From assembly GCA_963920705.1 (NCBI GenBank), contig OY987227.1:15897434-15961433 (forward strand): a stretch of 64,000 bases of DNA, written 5' to 3'. Position numbers and translations under genes: made by a program. Below, piece by piece: positions 1 to 12,800 of this stretch. The DNA is from Odiellus spinosus. Its lineage: Eukaryota; Arthropoda; Arachnida; Opiliones; Phalangiidae. The notes under the pieces were generated by a model. The model was not told the DNA's origin and made no database searches. It saw only the letters and a list, made by a program, of their open reading frames with translations. The first letter of the stretch is position 1. Each line of letters begins with the position of its first letter.

Positions 1-1874
1 TTTTTATGTTAATTTTAAATCATTAGTGCTATTTTTAGAATCATTAATAGTAGAATAATTTGTATTGTATTGTATTTTCTTTCAACACCCAACCTTTAAA
101 ACTATGTGGGGAGGATAAGATATAATATAAAAATAAAATAAATTTGTTATAGGCATAAAGAGAGAACGGAAACCGGTATATAGGCTCCCCAACCCGATAT
201 GCCGAGGAATTCTTTTTTTATTTTTATTTTTTTGATAGCTGAAATATTATTTGTAGGAAGGTTAGTAAGCTGCAAAGATCGTAAACACTACTGAGTTTTC
301 ATCGAATAATCATCTCAGCTCCAAATATATCTTAAAGAAAATAAATGAAAGAAAAATTAACTGTTCTAGTTTGGTATTCGATGAAATCTTTTTCGACTTT
401 ACTTCTGTTCGGGATTAGTTTTCAAACTAGCGAAAGGTCAGACGTAGTTATACACGCTATTAAATTTCATTGGTTTAAAAGAAGTTTCTGATAAACAAGC
501 TCGAATGGATTGAGAGAGGGAAAAGTTAGTTACGTCACGGGGCAACGTAAACTCTCGAAATAGGGTAGGTGTAAAATAATAAAACTAGAAGCAGACACTT
601 TTATTTTGTTCCCTCTGCGCGATTATATTAAGAGAGAGGGAGAGAAAGAGAGTACTGGAATGGTTAGGGGATGGCACCATATTCCCAAAAAATATATAAA
701 CTTAGTTTAGAAATAAGAGAGAGAGAGAGAAAAACAAAAAAGCTATATATTCTTTTTCAAAGTATGTTGGCAAAATGGGGAAAAAGCTGAGGCGAATTGA
801 TATAATATAATTTATCGTATATGTAAGAAAATAGTTTTATTTATTCTAAATTTCTTTGAAGGGGTAGTACCACATGATTTTAGGCACGTTTCTGTATTTA
901 AAGAAATTATATCTCCATATTATGGCTTTTTGGAATAAGTAAATCATTAATTATTTATCTGTGGTACTTACCATAATTATATTATTAATTAGGCTAGATA
1001 AACTAGGGTGCTCCATGGATAAAGGTACCTAAACCTCATGTTTTCCCACTCATTTTAACCTTTCATTATTAAAATCTCACCTTAGAGGCTTGGAAGCCGC
1101 AAAAAGAGCCGTTGAAAACCACATGTTTCTATTGAAGATGTCTGTTTTTCAAGGTTGGGTCAAAGCGTAGGATTATCTATATTTTGGCGAACTTTGTAAT
1201 CAACAACAATAGCCATTAAATAGATGTTGCATTTGGGACGAAGTGATGTTTTATTATAACACCAACTATTTGTACAGTAGAAGACATGGATAAAAATCTA
1301 TATTGTCCGTGGACTTTAGAAAGGATTGTGTATTTAGCCCATTTAATAATACTACATCTATTGCCCTTTCACGAAATCAGTGTATGATTTCGAGGCAAGA
1401 GAAGGTTGTGATATTATTTCCTGGTGATAAAAAAACTGTTGGTTCAATTATAGCTACGCGATGACGTAAAATGTCGGTGGTAGAGTAGTAATAGTTTATA
1501 TTAAATATGCACCTTTTAATTTTAATCGTTTTTTAGTCATCTTTCCGTAAATTATATTTGGTTTTAACGAGCGTAACTTTAACGATACAAGATTCACTTG
1601 CCAAAAATCGACTTCCTAATTGTACCCAATTTTATGACGTGTTAGCATCGCTAAAGCCGCGTTTTCAATCAAGAATTTTTGGAAAAGAATCGAACTTTTG
1701 GTGTCAAATCAAAGTTGAAGATTAAATCAAACATTATTAGGCTTCAAGTGACTCAAAGATGCGGATATCTAAATGAATTTCATGTAAGCTCCTCTTTGAA
1801 AAGCAGAAGCTTGAATGAAAAACGTGATTGAAAACGGGGCTTTTCATGCCAAAAATCAGAACTGTGATCTTTTC
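1..1874. other. Gene-free AT-rich stretch
   Basis: No open frame or splice-consistent coding segment is visible on either strand. The only recognisable structure is a GA-rich simple repeat near 630-650 and a short (GA)n run at about 715-730. Confidence 0.6.
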
Positions 1875-2266
1875 TAGGGTTGCCACAGGTCAAGGAAAAC
1901 ATAGAAAAGTCAGGGAATTTGAAAATGAACCAAAAAGGTCCGGGAAAAGTCAGGGAATTTTAATATATTTTAAAAACTCAGGGAATTTTAAGATATTTTA
2001 AAAAAGTCAGCGAATTTAAAGATCTTTCAAGAAGTCAGGAAATTAAAATCATTATCTGAAGAAAAGATTAAAGCTGACCGTGTCAGTTGTATATATTACA
2101 ACAAAGATATGAGTGCAAGAAGTTTGGCGAACGCAATTATATAAAAAATAAAAGGTTAAAAATTGGGTAGTATTAGCTGAAACGGTCAGGGAAAATCGCT
2201 GGAAAAGGTCAGGGAAAACCTGGAAAAGTCAGGGAATTTGAATCTGAAAAAACTGTGGCAACCCTG
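1875..2266. mobile_element. Non-autonomous element rich in GTCAGGGAATTT, terminal inverted repeats
   Basis: The left end reads TAGGGTTGCCACAGGTC and the right end CTGTGGCAACCCTG, so the termini are inverted copies of (C/T)AGGGTTGCCACAG. The interior repeats AAAGTCAGGGAATTT-like units in varied spacing and has no coding capacity. Related internal sequence recurs at 9459-9815, 21868-22110 and 54258-54900. The flanks share only TTTTC, so I do not claim a target duplication. The superfamily is unknown; CAGGG ends resemble some hAT-type MITEs, but this is inference. Confidence 0.7.
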
Positions 2267-3936
2267 TTTTCATTTCGTTGCTGTTCGAATTAAAAATAAA
2301 TAATAATAACACGTGATACTATCACTTTAAACTAGTATTGGGGAAGCGAAATCATTGAATAGAAAAAGACAATTTGTAGGATCTTTTCAAACTAACTGTA
2401 CAGCGTAAAGAAATCTATACTTCGAAACTTCATACGTAATTTATTATACCTTAAATATACAGCACGTATAAAGCTACTCAATCAAATAGCTTTCTAAATT
2501 AATTAGAGATAAGCGGAGGCCTAGGTAATGATATTTCAACCTTATTCTAACTGAATATATCTTTCCACGCTGTATGCGCTTAATTATTGTATTGATCTTT
2601 GCTTATGCTGATATCAAGCTTATCTCGTAGATAAATTTCCTGACATCCTTGAACCTGATACAGAGTTCAGTTGAAAAATCACCACCATTATTTAGCCAGT
2701 TCAATCTTGATTTGTCAGACCCATGCAAAGATACAATCTCTTTACAAACAAGGCAATGAGATAAAGTTAATAACGCTGCCAATTTGGGCAAAATAGTCTG
2801 GGGGGAGGGGTTTATTTTCTAGGAATATCTTAATTCCGCCCTCCAAATTTAAAATTACATTTCCCAATAAAAATAATACAGTCTAATCGAACAACCGAAT
2901 TTTTCTTGCGTCCATAAATTCTTTTTAAGCAACAGTTTTGTTATCGTGGTTTACGAAATATCTCGTTTTTTGTGATAAAATTTTATAGTTGGTGATTTTC
3001 TTTCTGGACAATTTGTAGCGACTTTTCCATCCCTCCTCTTTGACCTAGAAAATGTGTTTATTTGGATATTTTTGCGAAATTCTTTGGGCTGATATAGGAA
3101 GGTTAAATTATCCATATTTGGGTGCCGCCTTGCATTGTGAAAAGGGAAAATAAATTATTCTTAATGATGGTAGACGTACAAGGCAGTTTTCCTTCGCCGT
3201 TTTAGTAGGCTATTTTCGATATTTTTTTAGATTTGCGTGTGTAGTGACGTTGGAATTTAATTTTGTCAAGAATTAATATTAAATATTCATTTATTCAAAA
3301 TATCTTAAGACCGTCATTTTAGACGATAATAAACTGCGTGTGATATAATAGTTTTTATTGCTTTATTTGGAAATTACTAAAACATGTTATGCAAATGAAA
3401 CTTGTTCTTCAAAATCGTGAAATCAATATAAAACTTTATACTCAGATTAACTTACGTAGATTAGAACATTCGGTGTAGACGTTAACGATACGAAGCCTTA
3501 TTGTACCTTCTTTTCTGAGTTTTAACATCGTATAAGTCATTTTATGTCTCCTATTTTTGAACCGAGGGGTCATACTCTCTTGAATTCCCTGTACACCTGA
3601 AGGTGTTCAGCTTTGACAGTGCATTCAGTTTGAACTCTTATGAACTCTGAGTTCAGCTTTGGTAGTGCAAAGAGTTCAAACATTTTGTACATCTGAGTTC
3701 GCGAGTGTCTGCCCCTTCGTTTTGAACATCAGAATAATTTATTCAAAAAAAAAAAAAAAAAAAAATAACGGAGATGAACCTTATGAAAGATTCACTAAAT
3801 ATTGTTAAAAAATACTATCCTATAAACCTAGAGGTCCGAAACTCCTACAAATCTCGTACTGTCGGAGATTTTAAACATTCTAATCTTTCAAATCATTTCC
3901 AAATATCAAATCCCGAAAATTTGTAAATATTTCAAA

Positions 3937-3967
<31 letters not shown>

Positions 3968-4068
3968 GTGTGTGTTGGGACCGTCATAATATGAACACTT
4001 ATAAAACCATTAACCTATTGATCTAATCCCCTTGATTCAAGCTAAATATCGATTAAACCATTTAGCGT
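2267..4068. other. Gene-free stretch with short repeats and homopolymers
   Basis: No gene is seen; a 62-codon minus-strand frame at 2603-2791 has no recognisable features. Near 3608 and 3652 a short direct repeat (TTCAGCTTTG followed by A/G GTGCA) occurs twice. An A run spans 3745-3765 and a T run 3939-3967, which may be remnants of retroposed tails or simple slippage. Confidence 0.5.
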
Positions 4069-4070
4069 TA

Positions 4071-4248
4071 AAGGTGGTTTTTCATTGAAGCGATATTGAA
4101 AAAAATCGCTAGCGCATGGAGCAATAACAATAGGATACATAGGTTCCAGAAACACATTTTTAAACGATGTAAGAACATATGCCTCCTATTGTGATTGCTC
4201 CATGCGCGAGCGATTTTTTTCAATATCGCTTCAATGAAAACCCACCTT
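4071..4248. mobile_element. Foldback MITE, copy 1 (AAGGTGG ends, TA flanks)
   Basis: The 178-bp element is almost wholly self-complementary. Its left arm (about 75 bases from AAGGTGG) matches the reverse complement of the right arm with roughly six differences. TA flanks it on both sides (4069-4070 and 4249-4250), as for Tc1/mariner-type insertion. The core (GCATGGAGCAATAACAA, then a loop with TTTTTAAACGATGTA) is shared with the element at 26691-26870, but the outer arms are not. There is no coding sequence. It could equally be read as a long hairpin transcript locus if transcribed. Confidence 0.8.
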
Positions 4249-4250
4249 TA

Positions 4251-7241
4251 GACTCTAAAGTATTCGCATAAAGACTCTAATTTAACTATACGAAAACAAA
4301 GCGACTTTCTTATAATTATTCTTTTACAACGTGCGTGTATTCTAACGAGTAATTAAATTAACGTTTTTAAACAAATTTAAGTTAACAATAGTTTTGTAGG
4401 GGTGAGTGGGTTTGGTCCTCGAAATTTAACTTTTCTGAAGTTACCGACATGTTCGGGTTGCGCCAGCGTCTTTCATAAATTTGTAAGCAAAATGAATACC
4501 TCTTTTATAAGGAATTTGGAAAATACATTTTCATAAGCATGTCTCTTGTAAAAATTCCAAATAGTTAACTCGCGTATTTAAAATATTTTTTTCCGACTTT
4601 TGAATATTTAACGCGAATGGGAGGATTATATGAAGGTTTTATATTAATTTCTAGTCTGGAAACTGTCCCTTTTCTCCTCACGATATCGTTATATATTATA
4701 CAAAGTGGGAGTTTCACCTTTAATGGATTTGTACACGTCAGTATTTTTCTGCCTCTACTTACGACTAAGGCCTTTACGCCAATAATAGACTCGGAATGTT
4801 AACTCGCGATGATCACGCGAGAGAGACGAAAGAGAATTACGTTTTGGCTTAAAATCTACGGTTAAAAGTTGTTGTTTCGCGAAACCTTCGCCGAAATCGA
4901 CAAATCGTGAATTTGCCCTAATTGACTTAAATTCAATAAAGAGATTGGCAAATCTAACGTGTTCGTGAAGCTAACTTTAATCCCTCTTTTGTAACCTGAG
5001 GAAATTTGTTCTGTCAAAGGTTGTTCTTCGTTCGATTTATCAAACTATTAGTTCTGTAAATAATCTTTAGACAAAATTCCTGAATATGATCTGTTAAGCC
5101 TACTCACTTTCATAAAATCTGTACTGATACAAATTACGCAATCATAGTAATTACCGATTACTTGGAGTGATCAGTACCTCGTGGTTACTACAGCGACTAT
5201 CATTGTTAAGTTCCATATAATTGAAAATAATAATGGCCGCAACCTTTCACGTTTAATGGAAAGAATATGACGTCGTGAGAAACCTTCCTTGTATTAATAT
5301 TCTTCTCGATCTTTTTTCCCAGGCGATTCCGGTATAAAACAGTCTAAAAGTAGCCTTTGTTTCCCCGGTTGTGCCCCCTTTCTTCCTTTAATAGCTAAGC
5401 CTCGCGACCTAGAGAAAAAGTCTCCTTATGGCTTTAGTAAGATACAGTCCGTGATTTCAATGTCTTCAAACCATGCCTCCCATTTATCACTTGATTTTAT
5501 TTCTTATAAATTAGAGATAGAAATATCAGCCTTAGTTGATAACCGTGAATGATTAGGACTGAATGTAGACTATTTATCCCGATAGGGAATTCTTGAAATC
5601 ATAGATGTTAGCGCTTATAAAGGCAGGCTTCGCTTCATGTCCGAAGAACCAAATTGTATAGAGATAAAAGAAGATTAAGTTTGTACACGCTGCGAATTCG
5701 AGTTGAGACCAAAAGTCTTCGCTATACCCTCGAAGAAATCAATGCGTGGGTTCGTTCCCAAACTTTGTCGTTTTCAGATCTTGGCCATCTACGCTCTCCT
5801 TTATCTAAAAGGGATTGAATCCTTGAGATCAAATTGAGTATAGGTTAACGCGTACTGAATTCTTAAACTGTATTTTAGACTATAGGTCTTTCTCTTTCAG
5901 TAGTAGTCTACGTGTATATGGGGTAGTTGGGGAAAAATCAACCACACCCATTTTAAAAACTCCACTGGCTGCTTTTTCATAATTTTTTTTCTTCTTAACA
6001 CTACGCTTCTCTTTTTCCCACCTTTCCCCCTTCATCTTTCTCTAACTCACTTTTACCCATCAGCCTGCTAAAACATTGTAACTAAGTTATTAAGTATTTA
6101 ACGTATTTATGAGATTTTGTACTCCGCGGTTTTTTCTGTTAAAAGTGTGTGCCTAAATTCGCGAACGTTTAGATTAAATCGATCCAAAAACAAGGGCAAT
6201 TATGAAATATCTCTATGATTTCTTACTTTCAATGAAAGTATAATTTTCAAGTTCAAGTATTCAAGATCAAATTGTTTGGCAGCGTTTCATCAAACTAGAA
6301 ACGAGTCTAGGGATAGCAAAGGCCCTGATACTTTTGTCGTCTGCTAAGGTGTTGATCCCTGTGTGTAGCCACGCTTTTAAACTCAACAACACAGGTTTTC
6401 GACAGCGACCGATAGGGCGGCGTGGCGATGTAATCAAAAAACTATTCTGTTTGAATAATTATAATTTTGCTAGTGGTATTGAATTTTATAATCAAATTGT
6501 AAAATGGTTTGTATTTTAAATTTAATCGCAGTCTCATCGGCTAGCAGAGTCTCTAAAATTCTTGAAAGTCCTCTTTTTCTTTTTATGGGTCCCTAAAATC
6601 GTAATTTAGTCACTGAAGTACCCTATTTTTAATGTTTCCGGTGAATATCTAAATAGTATGAATTTGTTTATTCAAAATGTATTTTTGACGGTGGCACCGC
6701 GAAGGTCACGAACTTGGATAAATCAACAATTATAAAGATCTTATTTGGTTTTTCATCGTTACCTAATATTAGAATTTTGGTCCCCAATTTGATCTATTTT
6801 TCTGATAAATAGTTCCTTATTTTCGGGGTCTTTTTTGGCGCCCTGGGATGAACTTTAAGATATAATTACTTATCACGGGTTAAACCTAATTGGATTTATC
6901 TTAAGACTCGGTCTTTGTCGTGAACGTCAACTCCCAAAAAATGTTATTTCAGTAATTTCACTTGCCTAATAAAAAAGTTACAATATTTTGGCACGCAAGT
7001 TATTCGATTTTTGTATGAGCGCGGAGGAACGATTTTTGCGAGCGGTTCTTTTCTTTTTTTGTACAATTTGCCCCGTACCTTTTTTCGTGCCCCTATCTTC
7101 CCCTACTTAGTTTTATATTATTATAATCCACCATCCATTTAAAATATAAAAAATTCATAACCCCCTTACATTTCACCCCCTTTTCACCTATCCTTCTCTA
7201 TCTATACTCTTCGTTTTAGTTGTGTAACTTGTTTTTTTTAA

Positions 7242-7274
<33 letters not shown>

Positions 7275-7552
7275 GCCGTTCTCGAATTTCCCCCTAATTT
7301 ACGTCAAAAACTCTGCGAAACTCCTTTTTAAGTTAGTGGTAATAAATTAACGACTTCTCTCCTATATGGAAAAAGAGAATCACCCAACCTTTTTCCCTTC
7401 GACAAGGAGGATTCAACAATGGAGAGAAATTTAGAGCGTTCTCTAATTGTTATACGTGGCAAATGACCAAAGGTCACGTTACCCACTCGCGCAATTTGGT
7501 CTACACATTCATTAATATTAAATAATTTGTGGAAAACATTACGAAAGAATCA
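4251..7552. other. Gene-free AT-rich stretch
   Basis: Only short chance frames (61 codons at 4617 and at 6334) without domain-like content. A T run spans 7244-7273. I see no RNA gene and no repeat-family end here. Confidence 0.5.
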
Positions 7553-7956
7553 CTAAAAGTCAGAATGCAACCCAACAACAGTTTTTATTGGTTCCTTATC
7601 GTTTAAATAGGCCTAATCCACCAGTAAATAAAATTAAAACTTACCCGGAAAATAGGCTTAGCTGGATTCACGGAGATTCTGAATTTCTTCACATTGATGG
7701 GTCACCGACCAATCTAATGTTATTTAGAATCTCGTGGAGATCTCGCCTTAACGAACGGGCATTTGCTCATTGGTCGCTAACCCCTCAATGCGAAGAAATT
7801 CAGGATCTACATGAATCCAGCTAAGCCTATTTTCCAGGAAAGTTTTAAATTTAAATTTCTAGTTTAATATCTGTTTGATCTGGTGGATTAGGCCTATTTA
7901 AACGATATGGAATGGATAAAAAAATCAATTGTTGTTAGTTTGCATTCTCCCTTTAA
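7553..7956. mobile_element. TTAA-ended MITE, copy A
   Basis: The right end reads TGCATTCTCCCTTTAA and the left a degenerate inverse (CTAAAAGTCAGAATGCAACC). Inside the ends lie further inverted segments: TTTAAATAGGCCTAATCCACCAG near the left, and its inverse near 7875-7910. AATAGGCTTAGCTGGATTC and its inverse flank the centre. TTAA at the ends is the target-site signature of piggyBac-type elements; that assignment is inference because no transposase is present. Close relatives are at 14766-15154 and 34994-35346. A 78-codon open frame across it is a by-product of the repeat. Confidence 0.75.
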
Positions 7957-8308
7957 TCAGTATATTGTTTTCATTGTTGTCATCCACTTGTGAACTCAAA
8001 CTGAAAGGATATCAGAGTAGTTCAGATTTGGAACTGTTCCGCTCTGAACTAAGCTCACAAGCTCCCGGCAACCTTTGTAATAAAGTAAAGAAATCTGGGT
8101 AAGAAGGATAGAATTTTTTAGCCCCTTTTAGCGAAAACTATGTATACATCCGTAATCTAATATAGTACAGGTAAATCTCGCTATTACGACAGATCGTTAG
8201 TAATCTCGAAGAAGGACACAAAGGGTTGTAAGACAACGTATTTAATTTCGAAAATAGGGGGCTAAAACGCTTTGTACTTCGACGTATGTCTTTGGGTCGA
8301 ATTCAAAT

Positions 8309-8593
8309 TAGTGCTGGGCGGATTCTATTACTTGGAAAGGTTCGATTACCGATTACAATTACTAAGTAAAGTAATCGATTACCCGATTAGTTTTAGCGAT
8401 TACTTTAACGATTGCTTTCAATTACAACAGGCAACTAAAAACGTAAAAAGAAAAAGTTTAAAACCGCACAAACGTTGTACAGAGAAAAGTTGCCTGACAA
8501 GAGAGAGTAATCTTCAATGAGCTTTATGGGCCCAATTACCGGATCTTGATGATTACCTTTTCTAGTAATCTAATTCTCATCCACCCAGCACTA
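8309..8593. mobile_element. hAT-like MITE with near-perfect 8-bp duplication
   Basis: Ends are TAGTGCTGGGCGGAT and ATCCACCCAGCACTA (reverse complement TAGTGCTGGGTGGAT). The flanking 8-mers are ATTCAAAT (8301-8308) and ATTCATAT (8594-8601), 7 of 8 identical, which fits the 8-bp duplication of the hAT superfamily. The interior repeats TAATCGATTAC-like words. The 82-codon frame across it is non-genic. Confidence 0.8.
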
Positions 8594-9253
8594 ATTCATA
8601 TTAACAACACATTAGTAATCTCGCCCTAATTATGGTTGCGTATTTTAAAATCGAAATAAATTTAAAAATACAACAATTACTTTTAACTTCTATATTGATC
8701 CAACCTAATTCGAGGCTTTATGAGTGTTTACTATTTAAAATTAGGACTACCATTATTTTCTAAATACATTTAATAAAATTTTTTCACTGGAAAAATATAA
8801 AGAAAGATCATAGCTTCGCGGAACATAAAACAAAATTTTCATAATAAGACCCGAATTTGAATATTTTTCCGAAATAATATCAATTGGTTTAAATCGAAGG
8901 TTTTCTAAAATCGGTTATTTAAACCAAACAACCCTGGTCCCATTATCTTATTTGGTGTTATTCTATAGAGACAATAAACCTCAGCACTCTTGACTCCCAT
9001 GTAACTCTTATAAAGTTCCTACACGAAGTGCTTTATCAGATGAAAGCGTCTTTCCCTAAAGCGCTTTTCGCGAAGAAAAATGACTTAACTCCTTTTTTTT
9101 AGTCTTTGTCATAAAAAAAAAAAGCCGAAATAAAATAACCAGACTAGTTTGACCAGAAAATTTACTTCTCTCCATGGATTGACTGATTACTGGGACTATT
9201 ATCGATGGTCACCTATCTTAATATATAAAGATGAATAAATACAAAACCAAGCT

Positions 9254-9402
9254 TTCATAAGCTTCCTCCAACGGCAAACAGTGACAAAAGTCGTCACTAA
9301 CCAAACCACGTGCGGATCTAGCTATAGTAAATGTAGCCAAGCACGTGGTTTTGTTAGTTCATACTTTTGCCACTGATTTGGCCGTTAGAGGACGATTATG
9401 AA
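9254..9402. mobile_element. 149-bp foldback element with paired CACGTG sites
   Basis: The left arm from TTCATAAGC and the right arm ending ATTATGAA are imperfect inverted copies over about 60 bases, including CTAACGGC/CCAACGGC blocks and CAAACCACGTGC/GCACGTGGTTTTG. Each arm therefore carries a CACGTG E-box palindrome. No coding capacity. Probably a small MITE of a family not otherwise seen in the window. Confidence 0.7.
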
Positions 9403-9458
9403 CGCCAGATATTGTTATAATAAGATAGCGTGGACTATTGACAGCTAACTGTTACGCA

Positions 9459-9815
9459 TGGTTCGTACACGACCTGGAAAAGTCGGGGAATTTGGAAATT
9501 GGCTCAAATGATCAGGGAAAAATCAAGGAAATTAAAAATTGCCCCAAAAGGTCAGGGAATTTGAAAATGAGCCTAATTGGTCGGAGAAATTAAATTTTTG
9601 GGTACGTGTCAAGGAACTTTTTATGATTGTATCCAACGCAATTATTATAAAGATTATTTTATTTCTCTCTTATTTCGAGTAAACTATCGACCGTGCTTGG
9701 GAAACTATGTCATAAAGGAAGTGGGAATTGCCAAGAGCTCTCTCGTAAGAATAAAGATTAAAATTTAGAAATGGTCTGGGAAAACCTGGAAAAGTCAGGG
9801 AAATTAACTTCCAAA
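9459..9815. repeat. Dispersed GTCAGGGAA-rich repeat
   Basis: Begins ATGGTTCGTACACGACCTGG, matching the start of the copy at 54258 (ATGGTTAGTACACGATCTGG), followed by several AAAAGGTCAGGGAATTTG-like units. The far end, GGGAAAACCTGGAAAAGTC, is shared with the 1875-2266 element. A 63-codon frame inside has no protein signal. Probably a non-autonomous transposon copy whose right terminus is not clear. Confidence 0.6.
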
Positions 9816-12800
9816 ACTTGAAAATTTCATCTGATTGTACCTGTAATATTTCGAGTAAATGATGGGCCTTAACGATTCTTTATTTCACCTCCATTGTTAA
9901 TTCTCCGTGGTAACGCTTTCAATTTTCTTTTTTTCTTTTTTATTGTCATGGTGCTATAATAACTCGCGTACGTTGTAGGGGTAGATAGGCGAATAAACAA
10001 TATGCTAATTCAACTGCGTGCGCTATTGGATCCTAAATTACCCCTCTGTCTCACTCTCTCGCTCTCTTTCTCTCTCATGCTCTCCCCCTCTCGGAACTGT
10101 AAAATCGATGATGCTGTCTACTATCGTGATTTTAATAATTCTAGGAATTTCAAATACGATTATGTCTGTTTCCTTTTCCAAGAACATTGTTAGTATTATC
10201 TTATTATTTTGAGGAAAGTTTGTTTTAATTAAAACCTGATGTTTATAAAATATTTTACTTGCCATTATCGTACGGTATAATCTTTATTAATGTTAAAATA
10301 AAGAGTTCAAAGTGACTGTGACACGTTGAATTTAAAATAATCTTTATTTATGGAAGTTCATTGTTTTTTTAATTAAATAGAAATTATTTCCTTGGCCTAA
10401 ATTTCGGCTTTAAATTAAGTTAAGGTATACTCTTTAGACGATGCTTTAATAATTATAGAATTTGTAATTCAAAGATTCTAGGAAATTACGCGTATTTAAA
10501 TCATTATCGAAACCTTCCGATTTTCCTTCAATCGCGCTAATTATAATATTATAAATTACGTCTCTTTAAAGCCAATGTAGGCATAATTGTTAATTCACGC
10601 CCATAATGTATACTGATGTAACTTATCCTACTCTTTAATATCAAGAGGCCAATCAAATAATTTCAAGAATTGCGTAAGAACAGGCGCCTTTTTCTTGTTT
10701 TTCTGTTTTCTTTTTATCTACGCGGATTTTAAAATATCCTCCTCCTTCTAGTTGCTCTATCGTCCCCCTTCACTTGGCTTTAAATACAGCGTTTCCATTC
10801 CTTTTCTCTGAACGAAATTCTCTCTTATTGGAGTTCCCGGCCTTGGCTGCCATTCTGTAGAGAGAGAGGGATCTTCGGTGAAACATTTTAGGCCTAAAAT
10901 CGTCCACTTCGTTTTCCTGTTTCCAAGTTTCCTTCTCTCGATTCCAATCTCCTCTTTTCTATTTTTTTTTTTTATTTATTTTTTTCAAACTCTCCCCAAA
11001 CCCAATTTCCTCCCCTCTACTAAAGGAATAGCGTCATTTTTGGTTTTAGAAACGCGATGTTGTGTGTTGATTTGAATTTATTTATTGCAATCATATTATA
11101 ATTATCACTATATCATTTTCCTGTATGCGCAATTGGCGTTGAGGCCTGTTGCTTTGACTACACTAAACTGATTACGTATTTATCAAAGGCTGTAATCAAT
11201 TACGTAATCGCAAACCTAGATTTTACGAAAGGGGTTTAATCTTCGTTATTTTCCATCTGGGACTAATTTTAATAATTAAATGTTCTGATTTTAAAACATT
11301 ATTATTTTGGGCAATACAAGGATGATTTTGAAGCAACATCTTCGATAGACATATTTTGTTATCATATAAAGAATAGTTAATATACCTTCTAACGTGCTTT
11401 AGTCACGTGATGACTCAATCCTACTCTTAAAGCTACTTTCGAGTATAACCTTCGACTAATTCACCTTGGAAATAAAATTTAATTTTATCAATTTACATTT
11501 ATTTTGGAAGTAATATATTAATGATTAATTTGAGTCACAAGCAAATTTCCTCGATTTTTCTCACATACTTTCCAAGCTTTTATTAATGTTTATCTAGTTA
11601 GTGAGAAAGAGATGCCATTTCTCTTATCTCTTTATTTCAAGAACTTTTCAATTAAACGAGATACTTGTCCTTTAAGCTAAACTCGTCACTCTTTGCCTCC
11701 GCGCTCGTTTTCTGTACCAATGTAGCGCCGGTGTAGCCCAAAGTCTTTTATCCAAATGCTAAGGCTTCAAAACAACGCGTAAACATTGGCGGCAAAAATG
11801 TGGATCGCGCAGGGATGTCTCCGAAGGCTTGCATTTTTATTTTGAAGGGAAATCTAGGGTTTGAATTTTCCTTTGCTTCGCCGGTATCTTCTTGTCTGAA
11901 TAGTTTCGCGGAGGAATATCTTTTCGAGGTCGACGTTAAAACGTGATTTCTCTGGAAAAAGTTTTTTTTTTTGTTCTTTCTTTCGTGTCATGTCTCTCCA
12001 TCTAAACTCTTTGCTCTACTATTTATAAAGGGCAAATGAAACTTGCCTGTAATGATGTTTTATTCGGGTTAAACGTAAGCACGCGAGGTTTAACGACCTT
12101 ATTTATATTACATTTACTTGGCCATAAAAAAGGGGAGTCCTTCCTAATGAATCAAAATGATCTAACACTAGCCGTTAGCTAACTGAAATAATTAGAAGAA
12201 TGCTTTTGTTCTTTGGTAGAAAAAGAACATTTAATCTTATTAGAGATACTTAAATTAGATTAAATCAGGTCTGAATAAATCCGTCAAATTAGGTGAAAAG
12301 CGAACGATGAAAAAGATATTTTGCGTTTAGGACTAGGGTATGTGAAAATATATTTTAAAATTAGGCTTAAATAAATTAAAATTAGGCTTAAAGAAACACA
12401 CTTTGCAACTGTTTAAGTATTTTGTTTTATTAGGCCTGCAATATAATCGCTCTAGGGTTAATAAGTGTAAGTTTGGACTAGGCTAAGTTTGGACAATTTA
12501 TGAAAAAATAATAATATTATCTACTAGAATAATTCAGCCAACACGGAGTGATTTAAATAGTGCTAAACATTAGTTTTTCAGATAACTCTTTTTGGCGGAT
12601 CTAAATATTCACAAACCGGTTGTATTGGAGAATAATCCAACTCGTGTATAAAATATTCTTATTATCGAAAGAAAGAAAAGAAAAAAAAAAAATCATACCA
12701 AATATCGTATTTTAATTTCTCTGTATGTAATAAGATCTCGAAAAGCAATGACGTATTCTTAGTTAAATTTATACTTTAACCCTCTGTCTCTCTTGCAAAA

